DNA of 64,000 nucleotides from Schlegelella_A sp038231215 (GCA_038231215.1 JBBRLS010000015.1:1-64000); one strand, 5' to 3'. Positions 43,189 to 54,350 are shown, counted from the stretch's first letter. Notes: generated by a model not told the origin, from the letters alone. A program made the numbers and translations.

Positions 43189-44823
43189 TCAGCGCGGGAA
43201 GCGTTCGCGCAGTTTGAGTTTCCAGAACTTGCCGGTCGAGGTGCGCGGCACGGCGGCTATGACTTCGTAGCGATCGGGCAGTTGCCACTTGGCGAAGCCG
43301 TGCGCGAGCAGGTGCGCACCGAGCCCGGCCGCGAGCAGCTCGCGGTCGCCGCCCTGCCCCGGCTTGAGAACGACGCAGGCGAGCGGACGCTCGCTCCACT
43401 TCTCGTCGGGGATCGCGATCACCGCCGCCTCGGCGATCGCCGGATGGGCCATCAGGGCGTTCTCGAGGTCGACCGACGAAATCCACTCGCCGCCCGACTT
43501 GATGAGGTCCTTGGTGCGGTCGGTGATGCGCACGCAGGCCTGGTCGTCCATCGCCGCGACATCTCCGGTGCGCAGCCAACCGTCGTCGGTGAACTTCTCG
43601 TCGCTGACCGGCACGCCGTGGTACGAGCCGGTGACGAAGGGGCCGCGGCACTGGATCTCGCCGACGCTCTTGCCGTCCCACGGTGCGTCGCGGCCGTCGT
43701 CGGCGCGGATGCGCACGTCGACCAGCGGCACCGGCACGCCGGCCATCGCGGCGCGCCGAAAGCGCTCGTCGGCGTTCGCGCTTTCGCTTCGTATCGCCGC
43801 CGTGGCGAGCGGCGAGGTCTCGGTCATGCCCCAGCCTTGCCCGAGCCAGACGCCGTGCCGGTCGAAGGCGCGGATCAGCGATTCAGGCACGGCGGCGCCG
43901 CCGACCATCGAGCGCATGCCTGCCGGCAGCTGCCAGCGGCCGGGCTCCTCGGCCAAGGCGCGCTCGTAGCGCTGAATCAGGCCGAGCCAGATCGTCGGCA
44001 CGCCGAGCGAGAGGGTCGGCGGCTCGGCCTTGATGAGGTCGAGGAGGTCATCGGGGTGCAGGTGCGGGCCGGGGAAGACGATCTTCGAGCCCATCATCAC
44101 GGCGCCATAGGGCAGGCCCCAGCAGTTGGCGTGGAACATCGGCGTCACCGGCAGCAGCACGTCGGCCGACTGCAGGCGCCAGTTGTCGCCGAGACCGCCG
44201 ACCAGCGTGTGCAGCACGGTCGAGCGATGCGAATAGACGACGCCCTTCGGCCGGCCGGTCGTGCCCGACGTGTAGCACATCGAGACCGCGTCGTTCTCGT
44301 CGTGCGGCGCATAGTCGAAGCGATCGCCATCGGCGGATTCGAGCAGCGCCTCGTAGTCGACGAAGCCCGCGCCGGTGTCGACCGGCGCACCGGAGAACGG
44401 ATAGACGATGACTTTCTCGAACGCATGTTTGTCGGCGAACTGGCGATAGAGCGGCAGCAGGATGTCGTCGACGACGAGAAACCGGTCTTCGGCGTCTCCG
44501 GCGATCCAGCCGATCTCGTCGGGCGCGAGGCGGAGATTGAGCGTATGCATCACGCCACCGGCGGCCGGGATGCCGAAGTAGCACTCGAGGTGTGCGTGGT
44601 GGTTCCAGCACAGCGTGGCGACGCGATCGCCCTTCTTGAGGCCGAGCGACTGCAGCGCCGCGGCGAGCGCGCGCGTGCGCCGGTGGTACTCGGCGTAGGT
44701 GTGCTTGCGCAGGGTCTTGTCGGGCAGGCGCGAGACGATGGTCTTGCCTGGAAAGAGCGTGCCGGCGCGGTCGAGCAAATGATTGAGCGAGAGCGGAACG
44801 TCCATCATCGTCGAGCGGATCAC
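43189..44823 (-). CDS. Acyl-CoA ligase (AMP-forming), medium/long-chain or DmdB-like
   Basis: A 544-residue ANL-superfamily enzyme that activates a carboxylic acid via an acyl-adenylate. Core motifs are YTSGTTGRPKGVVYSH, GWGMTETSPL, the hinge region DGWLRTGDVAAMD, RTKDLIKSGGEWISS and the C-terminal catalytic lysine in PRTSTGKFWKLKLRE. The overall pattern fits the long-chain fatty acid or 3-methylmercaptopropionate CoA ligase group. The GTG at 44823 is chosen because AAGGAG stands 6 nt before it; a start 54 nt further upstream lacks such a site and would overlap the acetyltransferase gene. It lies 13 bp upstream of the BTAD regulator on the same strand. Confidence 0.92.
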   Translation of the reverse strand: MIRSTMMDVPLSLNHLLDRAGTLFPGKTIVSRLPDKTLRKHTYAEYHRRTRALAAALQSLGLKKGDRVATLCWNHHAHLECYFGIPAAGGVMHTLNLRLAPDEIGWIAGDAEDRFLVVDDILLPLYRQFADKHAFEKVIVYPFSGAPVDTGAGFVDYEALLESADGDRFDYAPHDENDAVSMCYTSGTTGRPKGVVYSHRSTVLHTLVGGLGDNWRLQSADVLLPVTPMFHANCWGLPYGAVMMGSKIVFPGPHLHPDDLLDLIKAEPPTLSLGVPTIWLGLIQRYERALAEEPGRWQLPAGMRSMVGGAAVPESLIRAFDRHGVWLGQGWGMTETSPLATAAIRSESANADERFRRAAMAGVPVPLVDVRIRADDGRDAPWDGKSVGEIQCRGPFVTGSYHGVPVSDEKFTDDGWLRTGDVAAMDDQACVRITDRTKDLIKSGGEWISSVDLENALMAHPAIAEAAVIAIPDEKWSERPLACVVLKPGQGGDRELLAAGLGAHLLAHGFAKWQLPDRYEVIAAVPRTSTGKFWKLKLRERFPR

Positions 44824-44860
44824 GGCGTACTCCTTGATGTCATGTGGATTCGCGTCGCGG

Positions 44861-45394
44861 TCATGCCGCGCCGGCAAGCAGGCGGTTCGCCTCGACGCGC
44901 GCTTCGTGCTCGGCGCGCAACATGGACAGGACGATCAGCGACTCGTAGCCGTCGCCGCTCTTCACGCTTTCGCGCAGCCGCCCTTCCTCGACGAAGCCTT
45001 CGTCGCGGTAAAGCGTGAGCGCGCGCGCGTTCTTCTCCTTGACGTCGAGCCAGAAGCGATGCGCGCCGAGGTCGCGAAACGCCATCTCGACGAGCAGGCG
45101 AACGCAGGCCCGGCCGTAGCCCAGGCCCTTGGGTTGCAGCACGAGGCGCTTCAGCTCGACCGCGCCATGCGGATTGCGGCAGCCCTGCAGGATGACGAAG
45201 CCGGCCGACGGCCAGTCGTTGCCGGCCTCGACGATGAAGTGGCGAAAGTCGGGAAAGCGGATCGCGCCTTCGTGCTGCACGCGCTCCCAGGGCGTGATGA
45301 AGGGACGGTTGGCGAGATCGTCCTCGACCGACTGGACGAAGTCGAGGTCGGACGCCATCGTCGGCCGCAGGCGCAGCCGCGTCGCCGCGCTCAT
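44861..45394 (-). CDS. GNAT family N-acetyltransferase
   Basis: A 177-residue acetyltransferase of the RimJ/RimL-like type. It begins with LRLRPTMASDLDFVQSVED; the acetyl-CoA loop is in LQPKGLGYGRACVRLLVEMAF, and the C-terminal half of the fold shows NARALTLYRDEGFVEEGRLRE. The substrate is not evident. The ATG overlaps the stop of the preceding membrane protein gene (ATGA), itself coupled to parE, so all three are probably one transcript. It lies 37 bp upstream of the acyl-CoA ligase. Confidence 0.88.
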   Translation of the reverse strand: MSAATRLRLRPTMASDLDFVQSVEDDLANRPFITPWERVQHEGAIRFPDFRHFIVEAGNDWPSAGFVILQGCRNPHGAVELKRLVLQPKGLGYGRACVRLLVEMAFRDLGAHRFWLDVKEKNARALTLYRDEGFVEEGRLRESVKSGDGYESLIVLSMLRAEHEARVEANRLLAGAA

Positions 45395-45965
45395 GATGTC
45401 TTTTGCCCCGCGGCCGAGCGGCAGAGCTCGATCGCGACGAAGAGGTTCTGCGGCTCGGCATCGATCGCGAACAGCGGGATCTCGACCGGCCGGCCGCGCC
45501 GCCACAGCCCTTCGATCGGGCCGAACAGCCAGCGCACGTAGGTGCCGCGCTTCGGCGCGGAGCAGCCCGGATCGAGATCGATTACCAGGTGCCACAGGCT
45601 GCGCGGGCCCTCGCCGCCGATCCGCCGCATGCGCAGGTCGTGCACGTCGCTCCAGGGCACGAGATCCCAGCCGGGATGATGGATGCCACGGTCGTCGACG
45701 CGCAGTGCGTAGCCGGCGCTGCTGCGGCGCATGAGCAGGCCGCACGCCTGCGCGGCGAGCCAGAAGCCGAGGACGAGCACGCCCGCGCTCATCAGCCAGT
45801 CCTCGAAATCGAGGTCGTCGCCACGCCGTATCAGCACCATGAACGCGCCGACGGCGAGGCCGCCAAGCAACACCAGCCCGATCGGGCGCGAGCGCGAGCG
45901 CACGATCAGCGGCGCGGTCCGGGCGCTGCCTGCGGCACCTGCCGATGCGGAGGCGGCCGCCGCCT

Positions 45966-45969
<4 letters not shown>
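45391..45969 (-). CDS. Two-helix membrane protein with PH-like domain, unknown
   Basis: A 192-residue protein with an Ala-rich N-terminus, two membrane helices (about residues 29-47 and 60-80) and a soluble C-terminal half. That half contains LRVDDRGIHHPGWDLVPWSD, a strand-turn pattern like bacterial PH-like domains. The start ATG overlaps the parE stop and its stop overlaps the acetyltransferase ATG, so it is translationally linked on both sides. Function unknown. The protein at 9736-10200 has a comparable layout. Confidence 0.78.
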
Positions 45970-47948
<1,979 letters not shown>

Positions 47949-48037
47949 GGCGGGGCATTCTAGGCAGCGCCCTCGGCCTCCCGCTCGCGGCCCCGGCCGC
48001 GCCGGCAGGCGAGCCAGAGCCCTGCAACAATCCTTGC

Positions 48038-49006
48038 ATGAACGCTCCGTCGCATCGCCCGCTCGGCCGCTCGGGGCTCCGTGTCTCGCCGCTCTGCCTG
48101 GGCGGCAACGTGTTCGGCTGGACGGTCGACGAGACGATGTCGTTCCGCCTGCTCGACGCCTGGGTCGATGCCGGCATGAACTTCATCGACACCGCAGACA
48201 TGTACTCGCGCTGGGTGCCTGGACACGCCGGCGGCGAGTCGGAAGCGATCATCGGCAAGTGGTTCCGGCAGAGCGGCAAGCGCAACCGCGTCGTCCTCGC
48301 CACCAAGGTCGGCAAGCCGATGGGCGACAACGACAAGGGCTTGTCGAAGGCCTACATCCGGCGCGCCGTCGAGGCCTCGTTGCGCCGCCTCAAGACCGAG
48401 GTGATCGACCTCTACCAGTCGCACGACGACGACGCCGAGACGCCGCTCGAGGAATCGATGGCCGCCTTTTCCGAGCTGATCAAGGAAGGCAAGGTGCGCG
48501 CGATCGGCGCCTCCAACTACACGGCGCCGCGACTCGCCGAGGCGCTCGCCGTCAGTGCCGCGCACGGCCTGCCGCGCTACGAGTCGCTGCAGCCGCTCTA
48601 CAACCTGGTCGAGCGCGCCGCCTACGAAGAGGCGCTCGAGAAGGTGTGCGTTGACAACCACCTCGGCGTGCTCAACTTCTTCGCGCTGGCGAGCGGCTTT
48701 CTCACCGGCAAGTACCGGAGCAGCGCCGACTTCGCCAAGAGCGTGCGCGGCGGCGGCGCGAAGAAGTACCTCGACGAGCACGGACTCGCCGTGCTCGGCG
48801 CGCTCGACGCCGTCGCCGACACGATCGGCGCCACGCCGGGCCAGATCGCGCTCGCCTGGCAGATCGCGCGGCCGAGCATCACCTCGCCGATCGCCAGCGC
48901 GACCTCGCCGGCGCAGCTCGACGAGCTGGTCGCCGCCGCACGCCTGACGCTCGACACGCCGTCGATCGAGCTGATCGATCGGGCCAGTCGCAAGGTCGCC
49001 GCGTGA
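48038..49006 (+). CDS. Aldo/keto reductase
   Basis: A 322-residue NADPH-dependent reductase with the complete tetrad Asp51 and Tyr56 (FIDTADMYSRW), Lys90 (LATKVGKP) and His129 (DLYQSHDDD). It belongs to the YajO/Tas-like branch of cytoplasmic aldo/keto reductases. The cofactor loop is in ALAWQIARPSITSPIASATS. Substrate not evident. The stop overlaps the GTG of the MFS gene (GTGA), so the two are coupled. Confidence 0.93.
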   Translation: MNAPSHRPLGRSGLRVSPLCLGGNVFGWTVDETMSFRLLDAWVDAGMNFIDTADMYSRWVPGHAGGESEAIIGKWFRQSGKRNRVVLATKVGKPMGDNDKGLSKAYIRRAVEASLRRLKTEVIDLYQSHDDDAETPLEESMAAFSELIKEGKVRAIGASNYTAPRLAEALAVSAAHGLPRYESLQPLYNLVERAAYEEALEKVCVDNHLGVLNFFALASGFLTGKYRSSADFAKSVRGGGAKKYLDEHGLAVLGALDAVADTIGATPGQIALAWQIARPSITSPIASATSPAQLDELVAAARLTLDTPSIELIDRASRKVAA

Positions 49007-50214
49007 GCGCTGTCGCCGCCAAGCCGCTGTCGATGACACAGGTGCTGCTCTGCGGCGCCGCCATCGTCACCGTCTCGATGGGCATCCGGCACGGCTTCGG
49101 TTTGTGGCTGCAACCCATCACGATGGCGCGCGGCTGGAGTCGGGAAACGTTCGCGCTGGCCATCGCCGTGCAGAACCTGGCCTGGGGCTTCGCCGGGCCT
49201 TTCGCCGGCGCGCTCGCCGATCGCTGGGGCGCCCTGCGCGTCCTCATCGTCGGCAGCGTGCTCTATGCGCTCGGCCTTGTCGCCATGGGCCTGGCGACGA
49301 GCGGCCTGGCCTTTCTCGGCGGCGCCGGCTTGATCCTCGGCGTGGCGCAGTCGGGAACGACCTATGCCATCGTCTTCGGCGTGATCGGCCGCAACGTCGC
49401 AGCGGAAAAGCGCAGCTGGGCGATGGGCGTGACGGCGGCAGCCGGCTCGATCGGCCAGTTCCTGATGGTGCCGATCGAAGGTGGCCTGATCGGCAGCGCG
49501 GGCTGGCAGGAAGCCTTGCTGATTCTCGCGCTCGCCTCGCTGGCCATCGTGCCGTTCGCCTTCGGCCTGCGCGAGCCGCCCCATTCGACGGCGGCCAGCG
49601 CCGGCACGCAGACGACAGGCGCGGCCGCGCGCGAGGCCTTCGGCCAGCGCAGCTTCCAGCTCCTGATGGCCGGCTACTTCGTCTGCGGTTTCCAGGTCGT
49701 CTTCATCGGTGTCCACATGCCGAGCTACCTGAAGGACCACGGCCTCACGCCCGGCGTGGCGACGACGGCGCTGGCGCTGATCGGCCTGTTCAACGTCTTC
49801 GGCACGTATATCGCGGGCTCGCTCGGCACGCGCTTGCCCAAGAAGTACCTGCTCTCGACGATCTACCTGTTGCGCTCGGTGACGATCGTCGCCTTCGTCC
49901 TGCTGCCTCTCACACCGGCCAGCGTCTATGTGTTCGCCTCGACGATGGGCCTGCTCTGGCTCTCGACGGTGCCGCTCACGACCGGCCTCGTCGCCGACAT
50001 CTTCGGCGTACGCTATTTGTCGATGCTCGGCGGCTTCGTCTTCCTCAGCCACCAGGTCGGCAGCTTCCTCGGTGCCTGGCTGGGCGGCCGCCTCTACGAC
50101 GTGACCGGCAGCTACGACGTCGTGTGGTGGATCGCCGTCGCGCTCGGCATCTTCGCGGCGCTCATCAACCTGCCGATTCAGGAGCGGGCGCTGCTTCGCC
50201 CGGTGCCGGCGTGA
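49003..50214 (+). CDS. Major facilitator superfamily transporter
   Basis: A 403-residue carrier with twelve predicted helices. The loop between helices 2 and 3 reads GALADRWGALRVL, a normal MFS motif A. The opening (VSMGIRHGFGLWLQPIT) and overall pattern resemble the monocarboxylate/oxalate-type carriers. It starts at GTG overlapping the reductase stop and ends overlapping the GTG of a 43-residue protein. The substrate is unknown. Confidence 0.92.
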   Translation: MSAVAAKPLSMTQVLLCGAAIVTVSMGIRHGFGLWLQPITMARGWSRETFALAIAVQNLAWGFAGPFAGALADRWGALRVLIVGSVLYALGLVAMGLATSGLAFLGGAGLILGVAQSGTTYAIVFGVIGRNVAAEKRSWAMGVTAAAGSIGQFLMVPIEGGLIGSAGWQEALLILALASLAIVPFAFGLREPPHSTAASAGTQTTGAAAREAFGQRSFQLLMAGYFVCGFQVVFIGVHMPSYLKDHGLTPGVATTALALIGLFNVFGTYIAGSLGTRLPKKYLLSTIYLLRSVTIVAFVLLPLTPASVYVFASTMGLLWLSTVPLTTGLVADIFGVRYLSMLGGFVFLSHQVGSFLGAWLGGRLYDVTGSYDVVWWIAVALGIFAALINLPIQERALLRPVPA

Positions 50215-50342
50215 CGCGACGTCGCCTCGCCGCCATCGCGATCTGGACCGTCACCGGTCTGGCGCTTGCTCTGGGCTTCGCTGCCTACCAGCGTCCGGAC
50301 CTCGCCGTCGATCTGGCGAACCGGCTGTGGGACTGCTTCTAG
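50211..50342 (+). CDS. 43-residue single-helix protein coupled to MFS carrier
   Basis: A tiny gene whose GTG overlaps the MFS stop (GTGA). The product has a basic start (TRRRLAAIA), one hydrophobic helix (about residues 7-26) and an end reading RPDLAVDLANRLWDCF. The tail is compact and looks conserved in type rather than random. It may be a small membrane subunit of the carrier; that is inference from coupling only. It is 13 bp ahead of the methyltransferase gene. Confidence 0.6.
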   Translation: MTRRRLAAIAIWTVTGLALALGFAAYQRPDLAVDLANRLWDCF

Positions 50343-50355
50343 TGCGTCTGGTGCG

Positions 50356-50937
50356 ATGAGCACGGGCGTCGGCGCGGTCTCGCCGTGGCTCTTGCGCTGG
50401 GCTCACCTCATCGCACGCGGCGGCAGCGTTCTCGACGTCGCCGCCGGCTCGGGTCGGCACACACGATGGCTCGCCGAACGAGGTCACGCGGTGACGGCGA
50501 TCGATCGCGACGCGGCGGCGATGCGGTCGCTGGCCGACTGCGCGGAGACGGTCGTCGCCGACATCGAGCGCGATCCCTGGCCGCTCGACGGCCGCCGCTT
50601 CGACGCGGTGCTGGTCACCAACTATCTTTGGCGTCCGCTCTTGCCGACGCTGGTCGCGGCGACCGACGCGGGCGGCGTCTTCCTCTACGAGACCTTCGCC
50701 TCCGGCAACGAGAGCGTCGGCCGGCCGGCGCGGCCCGAGTTTCTGCTCGTGCAAGGTGAACTTCTGGGGGTCGTGCCGGGTCTGCGCATCGTGGCTTACG
50801 AAGACGGCTTTCTCGACGACCCGCAGCGTTTCGTGCAGCGCATCGTTGCCGTACGCGAGTTGCGGGCCGCCTTGCCGGCACGCCATCGGCTGATCGCGCC
50901 GGGCGCCGATGCCGGGTCGCTAGAATCGACCGGTTAA
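50356..50937 (+). CDS. Class I SAM-dependent methyltransferase
   Basis: A 193-residue protein with the Rossmann-type SAM site GGSVLDVAAGSGRHTRWLAE, then a second strand ending in an acidic residue (TAIDRD) and DIERDPWPL. The substrate is unknown; the short size fits a small-molecule methylase of the tellurite-resistance/TehB-like type. The ATG is chosen over an upstream in-frame start because the extension overlaps the 43-residue gene. It stops 15 bp before dapA. Confidence 0.85.
   Translation: MSTGVGAVSPWLLRWAHLIARGGSVLDVAAGSGRHTRWLAERGHAVTAIDRDAAAMRSLADCAETVVADIERDPWPLDGRRFDAVLVTNYLWRPLLPTLVAATDAGGVFLYETFASGNESVGRPARPEFLLVQGELLGVVPGLRIVAYEDGFLDDPQRFVQRIVAVRELRAALPARHRLIAPGADAGSLESTG
50921..50926 (+). 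promoter_or_regulatory. Possible -10 element upstream of dapA
   Basis: TAGAAT, close to the sigma-70 consensus TATAAT, lies inside the end of the methyltransferase gene, 27 bp before the dapA ATG. No good -35 hexamer is present 16-18 bp upstream. It would give dapA-bamC a promoter of their own. Confidence 0.3.
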
Positions 50938-50952
50938 GCCAGCCTCATTCCC

Positions 50953-51834
50953 ATGAAACCCATTACCGGCAGCATCGTCGCACTCGTCACGCCGATGCAC
51001 GACGACGGACGCATCGACACCGATGCGCTGCGCCGCCTCGTCGACTGGCACATCGCCGAAGGAACGCAGTGCGTAGGCGTCGTCGGCACGACCGGCGAGT
51101 CGCCGACGGTGAGCGTCGAGGAGCACTGCGAAGTCATCCGCGTCGCCGTCGAGCACGCCGAGGGAAGGATCCCGATCATGGCCGGCGCCGGCGGCAACTC
51201 GACTGCCGAGGCGATCGAACTCTCGCGGTTCGCGCTCAAGGTCGGCGCCGACTGCACGCTGTCGGTCGTGCCGTACTACAACCGGCCGTCGCAGGAAGGC
51301 ATCTACCGGCACTTTCGCGCCATCGCCGAGGCCGTCGACATTCCGATGGTGCTTTACAACGTGCCCGGGCGCACCGTTGCCGACATGCAGGGCGAAACGA
51401 CGCTGCGCCTGGCGCAGATCCCGGGCATCGTCGGCATCAAGGACGCGACCGGCGACGTCGAGCGCGCCTGCTGGCTGATCAAGGGCGCGCCAAAGGGCTT
51501 TTCGATCTATTCGGGCGACGACGGCACGGCCGTGGCGCTGATGTTGCTCGGCGCCCATGGCAACGTCAGCGTCACCGCCAACGTCGCGCCGCGCGCGATG
51601 CAGGCGCTCTGCGCGGCGGCGCTCGCCGGCAACGCCCGCGAAGCGTCACGCCTGCATCTGCAACTGCTTTCGCTGCACAAGGCGTTGTTTGTCGAGCCGA
51701 GCCCGGCGGCGACGAAATGGGCGCTCGCGCGGCTCGGCCACTGCGGTGCCGGCATCCGCCTGCCGATCGTGCCGCTCAGCGACGCCGGCCAGGCGATCGT
51801 GCTTGCGGCGATGCGCGAGTCTGGCCTGTCGTGA
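50953..51834 (+). CDS. dapA: 4-hydroxy-tetrahydrodipicolinate synthase
   Basis: A 293-residue enzyme that condenses pyruvate with aspartate semialdehyde, the first step toward diaminopimelate and lysine. The Schiff-base Lys163 is in GIKDATGD. The catalytic Tyr135 is in LYNVPGRT, and Thr46/Thr47 are in GTTGESPT. Length and motifs are fully standard. It is followed by bamC, the same neighbour as in many proteobacteria. The 126-bp gap to bamC holds no other gene. Confidence 0.97.
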   Translation: MKPITGSIVALVTPMHDDGRIDTDALRRLVDWHIAEGTQCVGVVGTTGESPTVSVEEHCEVIRVAVEHAEGRIPIMAGAGGNSTAEAIELSRFALKVGADCTLSVVPYYNRPSQEGIYRHFRAIAEAVDIPMVLYNVPGRTVADMQGETTLRLAQIPGIVGIKDATGDVERACWLIKGAPKGFSIYSGDDGTAVALMLLGAHGNVSVTANVAPRAMQALCAAALAGNAREASRLHLQLLSLHKALFVEPSPAATKWALARLGHCGAGIRLPIVPLSDAGQAIVLAAMRESGLS

Positions 51835-51960
51835 ACCGCCGACCGCGTTGAGCGCCTCCCGCGTCGCCCTCTTCCCGAACGACACGGACCGCGCAGCGCC
51901 GGGCGCCGGCGATCGAACGAAACCGGCGCGGACCCAGCGCCAACGATGGAGACTTGCAGA

Positions 51961-53106
51961 GTGACCCTTTTCCCGACTTCCCGCGCCGCGGCCCTGGCCG
52001 GCATGACCTGCCTGCTCGCCTTGGGCGGCTGTTCCACGATCGAGAATTTCCTCACCGGCGAGAAGGTCGACTACCGCTCGACGACGACGCGCAGCACCGG
52101 ACTCGAGGTGCCGCCCGACCTCACGCAGCTCTCGAAAGAGTCGCGCTACCAGGCACCGAGCGGCACGATCACCGCATCGACGTTCCAGACGGCGGTGGCG
52201 ACGCCGGCGGCCGCGCCGGCTACCGCCGTGATCGCGCCGCGATCGCTCGGCAGCTTTCGCATCGAGCGGCTCGGCAACGAGCGCTGGCTCAGCACGACGC
52301 TGGCACCCGAGCAGGTCTACCCGCAGGTGCGCGCGTTCTGGAAGGACAACGGCTTCAACCTCGTGCAGGACCGCGCCGACGCCGGCATCATCGAGACCGA
52401 CTGGGCCGAGAACCGCGCCAAGCTGCCGAACGATCTTGTTCGCAACACGATCGGCAAGGTGTTCGAGAACATCATCTCCACGGGCGAGCTCGACAAGTAC
52501 CGCACCCGCGTCGAGCGCACCGCCACGGGCAGCGACATCTACATCACGCACCGCGGCCTGGAGGAAAAGTACGTCGGCGAGCGGCGCGAGAGCACGATCT
52601 GGGAATCGCGCGCGGCCGATCCCAGCCTCGAGGCCGAATTCCTGTCGCGTCTGATGGTCAAGCTCGGCGCCAAGGACGAAGAAGCAAAGACGGTGATCGC
52701 GACGGCCAGCGCAACGACCGGAGGCCCGGCGCGGGCGCGTCTGCTCGAGGGCCGGCCGGGCCCGACCTTGCAGGTCGACGACGGCTTCGATCGCGCTTGG
52801 CGCCGTGTCGGCATCGCCCTCGATCGCACGGGCTTCACGGTCGAGGATCGCGACCGCACGCAAGGGCTCTACTTCGTGCGCTACGTCGACCCCGCGTTTG
52901 CCGGCCGTGAGGAACCCGGTTTCCTCAGCCGGCTGTTCAGCTTCGGGAAGAAGAAGGACGATGCGAACGGGCTGGCCAAGTACCGCGTCAAGGTCACGGC
53001 CGAAGGCACAGGCAGCACCGTCGCCGTGCTCGACTCCCAGGGCAAGCCAGAGAGCAGCGAGAACGGCAAACGCATCGCCGGCCTGATCCTCGACGACCTG
53101 AAGTGA
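51961..53106 (+). CDS. bamC: Outer membrane protein assembly lipoprotein BamC
   Basis: A 381-residue lipoprotein of the BAM complex. The signal peptide ends in a lipobox (LLALGGC), giving a Cys to be lipidated, followed by the low-complexity N-terminal linker typical of BamC (LEVPPDLTQLS). Two helix-grip domains follow, each with a helix near ERWLSTTLAPEQVYPQVRAF and DDGFDRAWRRVGIALDRTGF. GTG at 51961 is chosen because GGAG stands 9 nt before it; an ATG at 51946 lacks a binding site. The dapA-bamC order is conserved in proteobacteria. Confidence 0.93.
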   Translation: MTLFPTSRAAALAGMTCLLALGGCSTIENFLTGEKVDYRSTTTRSTGLEVPPDLTQLSKESRYQAPSGTITASTFQTAVATPAAAPATAVIAPRSLGSFRIERLGNERWLSTTLAPEQVYPQVRAFWKDNGFNLVQDRADAGIIETDWAENRAKLPNDLVRNTIGKVFENIISTGELDKYRTRVERTATGSDIYITHRGLEEKYVGERRESTIWESRAADPSLEAEFLSRLMVKLGAKDEEAKTVIATASATTGGPARARLLEGRPGPTLQVDDGFDRAWRRVGIALDRTGFTVEDRDRTQGLYFVRYVDPAFAGREEPGFLSRLFSFGKKKDDANGLAKYRVKVTAEGTGSTVAVLDSQGKPESSENGKRIAGLILDDLK

Positions 53107-53137
53107 CGCCCGGGAACTTGGGCGTCGCGCTCTTGGC

Positions 53138-53917
53138 GTGATCCGCTTTCGCAGTCTCGGCAGCGGCAGCGGCGGCAACGCCACCGTCGTCGAGGCCAGC
53201 AGCGGCATCACGACGACGCGGCTGCTCGTCGACGCGGGCTTTTCGCTGCGCGAGCTCGATGCGAGGCTGACCCGGGCCGGCCTCGCCGCCGGCGACCTCG
53301 ACGCCGTGTTCGTGACCCACGAGCACGGCGATCACATCGGCTGCGCCGTGACGCTCGCCGAGCGCGAGGGCCTGCCGCTCTGGATGAGCCGTGGCACCTG
53401 GCGCGCCCTCGGCGAGCCGCTCGCCCCCGCCGGCCTTCGCTTCGCGCGCGACGAGGATGCGATCGCCGTCGGCGACCTCGAGCTGCATCCCTTCACGGTG
53501 GCCCACGACGCAGCCGAGCCGCTGCAGCTGCGCTGCACGGACGGCAGCGCGCGGCTGGTCGTGCTCACCGACCTCGGCTCGATCACGACGCACATGCTGC
53601 GCTACGTGGCGGGCTGCGACGCCATCGTTCTCGAGTGCAACCACGATGCAGCGATGCTCGCGCAGTCGCGCTATCCGGCTTCGCTGAAGGCGCGCATCGG
53701 CGGGCGCCTCGGCCACCTGAGCAACGGCACGGCCATCGAGATCCTCGGCCATTGCCTCGGTCCCCGACTGCGCCACGTCGTCGCCGCCCACCTCAGCCGC
53801 GAGAACAACCGGCCCGGGATCGTGCGCGCCGCGCTCGCGACGGCGCGGGGCTGCGCCGCCGAGGACGTGATCGTCGCCGGTCCGGACGAGGGCTTCGACT
53901 GGCTTCGCATCGATTGA
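53138..53917 (+). CDS. Metallo-beta-lactamase fold hydrolase (YycJ/RNase Z-like)
   Basis: A 259-residue MBL-fold protein. The main metal motif is THEHGDHIGC, with further ligands in AHDAAEP, TDLGSITTH and AHLSRENN. The opening RFRSLGSGSGGNATVVE is typical of the YycJ-type exonuclease branch. A nuclease activity is likely from the family but not shown here. The start is GTG at 53138, 31 bp after bamC. A clear hairpin terminator follows the stop. Confidence 0.9.
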   Translation: MIRFRSLGSGSGGNATVVEASSGITTTRLLVDAGFSLRELDARLTRAGLAAGDLDAVFVTHEHGDHIGCAVTLAEREGLPLWMSRGTWRALGEPLAPAGLRFARDEDAIAVGDLELHPFTVAHDAAEPLQLRCTDGSARLVVLTDLGSITTHMLRYVAGCDAIVLECNHDAAMLAQSRYPASLKARIGGRLGHLSNGTAIEILGHCLGPRLRHVVAAHLSRENNRPGIVRAALATARGCAAEDVIVAGPDEGFDWLRID

Positions 53918-53938
53918 GGTCTCGCGAATCCGCCAATG

Positions 53939-53967
53939 CAAAAAGCCGCCCGGAGGCGGCTTTTGCG
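53939..53967. terminator. Bidirectional rho-independent terminator
   Basis: AAAAGCCGCC, loop CGGA, GGCGGCTTTT: a perfect 10-bp stem flanked by A-run and T-run (core 53941-53964). It ends the MBL transcript on the plus strand and the small lipoprotein gene on the minus strand. It is the cleanest intrinsic terminator in the window. Confidence 0.92.
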
Positions 53968-53983
53968 CTTCGGGCGAAGCGAA

Positions 53984-54235
53984 TTACTTCATCGCACCCG
54001 AGGCAGCGCTGGCGGCCATCATCGACGAAGTGGCGGCCGACGAAGCAGCGTCCATCGCGGCCGAAGCGGCCATCATCGACGAGGTGGCAGCGCTCGATGC
54101 CATGGCATCCGCGGCCGGGGCCGACATGGTGGCGGGCGGCGTCGTCGTCGTCGTGGTGGTGGTTTCTTCCTTCTTGCTGCAAGCGGCAAAGGAAACGGCG
54201 GCGGCGAGAGTAACCATCAGCAATGCTGTTTTCAT
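53984..54235 (-). CDS. Small repetitive putative lipoprotein, Ala/Ser/Met-rich
   Basis: An 83-residue protein. A signal peptide (MKTALLMVTLAAAVSFAAC) ends in a lipobox-like FAAC, so the Cys is probably lipidated. A Lys/Glu stretch, eight consecutive Thr and a low-complexity tail follow. In the tail ASSAATSSMMAASAA occurs twice, 18 residues apart. The DNA repeats at 54012-54034 and 54066-54088 differ at one base, which points to recent duplication. GAGGAG precedes the ATG. The function is unknown; the composition suggests a flexible surface or periplasmic peptide. The 140 bp upstream hold a candidate promoter and leader but no gene. Confidence 0.75.
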   Translation of the reverse strand: MKTALLMVTLAAAVSFAACSKKEETTTTTTTTPPATMSAPAADAMASSAATSSMMAASAAMDAASSAATSSMMAASAASGAMK

Positions 54236-54350
54236 ATTTCTCCTCGATTTAGGGTTCGGACTGACCGGGGGCACTTGTGGGAACCCTCTCACGAGGAGCC
54301 CCATCGTTCAAAGACAAGGAAAGCGGAGGCATTCCAGTGCCTAACCCTCG

